Shown piece after piece: positions 62,221-64,000 of a stretch of DNA of 64,000 bases. The notes under the pieces are model-generated. The model searched no databases. It was not told where the DNA came from and was given only the letters and a program-made list of their open reading frames with translations. Location of the stretch: positions 2,870,018 through 2,934,017 of the forward strand of contig NZ_CP127165.1 in assembly GCF_030264275.1 (NCBI RefSeq), read 5' to 3'. The position numbers were made by a program, and so were the translations under genes. Each line of letters starts with the position of its first letter. Position 1 is the first letter of the stretch. Source of the stretch: Marivivens sp. LCG002. Lineage in GTDB: Bacteria; Pseudomonadota; Alphaproteobacteria; Rhodobacterales; Rhodobacteraceae.

Positions 62221-62997
62221 ATGGCTTATGAGACGATCATCGTAGACGTTCAGGACTACGTAGCACTGATTACCCTGAACCGCCCCGATGCGCTTAACGC
62301 TCTCAATTCCAAGCTCCTTGGCGAACTTTGCACCGCCGTCGAAGATGCAGACGCTTCAGACAAAGTCCGCGCTATTGTGATCATGGGGTCCGAAAAGGCA
62401 TTTGCCGCAGGGGCCGATATTTCGGAGATGGCCGACAAGTCGTTCCTCGAGATGTATACGGCGAAATTCTTTTCCGCCGAGTCGGAGCGTTTCGCAAATA
62501 CCCGCAAGCCGATCATCGCGGCTGTCTCGGGCTATGCGCTGGGCGGCGGATGTGAACTTGCCATGATGTGCGATTTCATCATTGCGGCGGAGAATGCAAA
62601 ATTCGGCCAACCCGAAATCAATCTCGGTGTTATTGCCGGCATCGGCGGCACGCAGCGTCTGAGCCGTTATGTCGGGAAATCCAAGTCGATGGACATGCAT
62701 CTGACGGGTCGTTTCATGGATGCGGCCGAAGCCGAACGTTCGGGTCTTGTGAGCCGCGTGGTGCCCGTCAAAAAGCTCAAGGAAGAAGCGCTCGCCGCTG
62801 CGGGTAAGATTGCCGAGAAGAGCCTCGTTGCTGCGGGCGCCGCCAAGGCCTGTGTCAACCGTGCCTTCGAAACCAGCCTGAGCGAGGGGCTGAAATACGA
62901 AAGCCACGTTTTCTATAGTCTTTTCGCGACCGAGGACCAAAAAGAAGGCATGGCTGCTTTTCTTGAAAAGCGCGAACCGCAGTTCCGCGACAAATAA
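62221..62997 (+). CDS. Enoyl-CoA hydratase
   Basis: This 258-residue crotonase-fold enzyme hydrates trans-2-enoyl-CoA. The oxyanion-hole sequence [11 protein letters not shown] and the two catalytic glutamates, Glu112 in [11 protein letters not shown] and Glu132 in [17 protein letters not shown], are spaced 20 apart as in the rat mitochondrial enzyme. It probably acts in beta-oxidation of short chains. GAGG lies before the ATG at 62221. This gene recurs beside mutM and rpsT near dnaA in the family. Confidence 0.94.
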   Translation: MAYETIIVDVQDYVALITLNRPDALNALNSKLLGELCTAVEDADASDKVRAIVIMGSEKAFAAGADISEMADKSFLEMYTAKFFSAESERFANTRKPIIAAVSGYALGGGCELAMMCDFIIAAENAKFGQPEINLGVIAGIGGTQRLSRYVGKSKSMDMHLTGRFMDAAEAERSGLVSRVVPVKKLKEEALAAAGKIAEKSLVAAGAAKACVNRAFETSLSEGLKYESHVFYSLFATEDQKEGMAAFLEKREPQFRDK

Positions 62998-63003
62998 ACA
63001 ACG

Positions 63004-63021
63004 GGGCCGAAGCTTCGGCCC
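63004..63021 (+). terminator. Palindromic hairpin after the enoyl-CoA hydratase gene
   Basis: GGGCCGAAGCTTCGGCCC is a perfect 18-base palindrome 6 bases after the stop. No T-run follows, so it is a weak or processing-type transcript end. Confidence 0.45.
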
Positions 63022-63107
63022 TGCAATTAGGGCTTCACTTTATGGCGCCTTTGCCATATATGCCGCCCGATACATGCGTGCGAGGCCCGCTTTGGCCAGA
63101 ATCAGCC

Positions 63108-63119
63108 GGTTCTAGAACC
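63108..63119. promoter_or_regulatory. Palindrome in the rpsT upstream region
   Basis: GGTTCTAGAACC is a perfect 12-bp palindrome 68 bases upstream of the rpsT start. It may be a regulatory site, but no partner is known. The rest of the 189-base gap shows no clear promoter. Confidence 0.25.
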
Positions 63120-63186
63120 CGGTCGGGCTTTTGCGCATTCGATATTCAATTGTCCCGACACACGGGAACGAACAAGGAAAAGCACG

Positions 63187-63450
63187 ATGGCAAATACGCC
63201 CCAGTCCAAAAAGCGCGCACGTCAGTCCGAGCGCCGTTTTGCAGTCAACAAGATGCGCCGTTCGCGTATCCGCACCTACCTTCGCAAGGTAGAAGAAGCT
63301 CTTGCTGCAGGCGATCAGACCGCAGCTGCAGAAGCTCTCAAGGCTGCTCAGCCCGAACTGATGCGCGGCGTCACCAAGGGCGTATTCCACAAGAACACCG
63401 CTTCGCGCAAAATCTCGCGTCTTGCTTCGCGTGTGAAGTCGCTCGGCTAA
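63187..63450 (+). CDS. rpsT: 30S ribosomal protein S20
   Basis: This 87-residue basic protein binds 16S rRNA in the small subunit. It starts [21 protein letters not shown] and ends [20 protein letters not shown] plus KSLG, the full bS20 pattern. AAGGAA precedes the ATG. It is monocistronic, with a strong terminator just downstream. In related genomes dnaA lies next beyond it. Confidence 0.98.
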   Translation: MANTPQSKKRARQSERRFAVNKMRRSRIRTYLRKVEEALAAGDQTAAAEALKAAQPELMRGVTKGVFHKNTASRKISRLASRVKSLG

Positions 63451-63471
63451 GCCCTGCGCAAATCGCATTCC

Positions 63472-63500
63472 AAAAGCGCGCCCTCGTGGCGCGCTTTTTT
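63472..63500 (+). terminator. Rho-independent terminator of rpsT
   Basis: AAAAGCGCGCC (63472-63482) pairs with GGCGCGCTTTT (63488-63498) around a 5-base loop, followed by more T. It lies 21 bases after the stop. Confidence 0.92.
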
Positions 63501-63790
63501 GTTTCAAATCAGGCTTGAGTCTATACACGTTTAGCGCGAACCGATTCTCGATTTACAAAATCCAACACGTCAATGATGTCTCCCCCGACAGAGCAAAAAA
63601 AGTCTACTTTCGGGATTCTGTGTCACTGACCATTTGGTAAATTATTGATCCAACTGGCGCGGCGGGGATTCTTTTTTCTCAAAGGTAGAGTCAAGGGCGT
63701 TGTTCTGTTGAAGCGTACCCAAGCTGCTTGCTAGCTTGCCCATGCGATTCACTTCGCTCCTGGGGGAGTAGAGATTCTGCACCAAAAGTG

Positions 63791-63824
63791 AGACGAGAGC
63801 TTTGGGACAAGCCGCTCGTCTTTT
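63791..63824 (+). terminator. Terminator-like hairpin without an assigned gene
   Basis: AGACGAG (63791-63797) pairs with CTCGTCT (63815-63821), with an inner GCTT/AAGC stem, followed by TTTG. It could end a short non-coding transcript starting after rpsT. Confidence 0.5.
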
Positions 63825-63926
63825 GTAGGCAAAAGCAATTCTGTTCGGTCCAATCACTTGATTGGGCACGTAATCGTGTTGACCTAAGGCCTACACCTTT
63901 CGGTTGTGAGTCTCTCTGCTGGGCTA

Positions 63927-63972
63927 GGATGCATCGAGCGAAAAACCATGCGGTTTGGCTGGCAATGCATCC
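63927..63972. repeat. Two-stem inverted repeat near the right edge
   Basis: The outer arms GGATGCAT (63927-63934) and ATGCATCC (63965-63972) are exact inverse complements. Inside lies a second perfect stem, AAACC-ATGC-GGTTT (63943-63956). The function is unknown. Confidence 0.5.
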
Positions 63973-64000
63973 CATCATTTTGATGACGACTTCTCTCGTC

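Larger units (their letters stand above)
63501..64000. other. 500-base stretch without a recognised gene
   Basis: No recognisable protein gene is seen; open frames here (for example minus 63642-63869) lack a ribosome binding site and resemble nothing I know. It holds two structured segments, listed separately. I looked for clusters of TTATCCACA-type DnaA boxes and found none. Its place after rpsT makes it the probable upstream region of dnaA, but that is inference. Confidence 0.5.

Noticed and set aside
63642..63978. Minus-strand open frames of 75 and 95 codons
   Set aside because: No ribosome binding site, no recognisable motif, and the frames overlap hairpins; probably chance.
63501..64000. 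Chromosome origin with DnaA boxes
   Set aside because: I searched both strands for TTATCCACA-type boxes and Caulobacter-type TGATCCACA and found only a poor match (TGATCCAAC), so no origin is called.

Overview
The window is a 64 kb chromosomal stretch from an alphaproteobacterium of the Rhodobacteraceae, most likely the Roseobacter group. The evidence is gene content and order: the redox regulators regB / senC-regA beside ahcY, aroE-coaE-dnaQ / secB, fxsA / tim44-mltA-smr, hslVU, and mutM / ubiE-ubiB with an enoyl-CoA hydratase and rpsT near the right end. That right-end set often lies close to dnaA and the chromosome origin in this family, but dnaA is not in the window. I see no insertion sequence, prophage, integrase or CRISPR array.

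Layout. 0-7.5 kb holds housekeeping genes (aroE, coaE, dnaQ, secB, fxsA, a Tim44-domain protein, mltA, smr, hslUV). 7.5-19.4 kb is a long minus-strand series: regB, a DivL-like PAS protein without a kinase domain, tsaE, an amgK-murU pair, addB, addA and trxA. 19.4-22.9 kb holds senC, regA, an HD hydrolase and ahcY. 22.9-30.4 kb holds DUF2853, a tsaD-gpsA-YciI-EVE-DUF1761 operon, hemD, a mitofilin-like gene, hemY and tRNA-Thr(CGT), followed by chrA. 32-38 kb is an aromatic catabolic operon: a divergent MarR regulator, an unusual metallo-beta-lactamase-fold protein, a flavin monooxygenase with a small partner, hmgA and fahA. It probably makes homogentisate from a hydroxyphenylacetate and takes it to fumarate and acetoacetate. 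38-42.5 kb looks like an acrylate/3-hydroxypropionate module: a GMC oxidoreductase, acuI, acuR and an iron-type alcohol dehydrogenase. 42.5-48.5 kb holds an rRNA methyltransferase, an ynjF-ynjB-ynjC-ynjD cluster and a RutR-like regulator. 49-50.8 kb holds a thuA-thuB pair. 50.9-54.2 kb is a four-gene glycan set, and 54.2-58.9 kb is a flagellar segment (motB, flgE, flgN, flgJ, fliK, flgD). 58.9-63.5 kb holds ubiB, ubiE, mutM, an enoyl-CoA hydratase and rpsT.

The most striking feature is at about 56.36 kb. The 3' end of flgE is missing, and the sequence runs directly into the inverted 5' end of a flagellin gene on the other strand. Both genes are broken at one point, which suggests a deletion or an inversion between flagellar operons. 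It predicts a damaged hook protein and loss of this flagellin copy.

Several control sites are unusually clear. A MarR-type palindrome sits inside a near-consensus promoter of the homogentisate operon. A perfect 14+14 palindrome abuts the start of a probably leaderless acuR-acuI operon. A 26-bp RutR-type palindrome lies upstream of the RutR-like gene, and a LacI-type operator lies upstream of thuA. CtrA-like half-sites spaced by seven bases precede the flagellar units. A 13-bp hairpin buries the ribosome binding site of an unrecognised gene at 50,867. All coordinates, starts and motifs come from reading the sequence; no database search was run.
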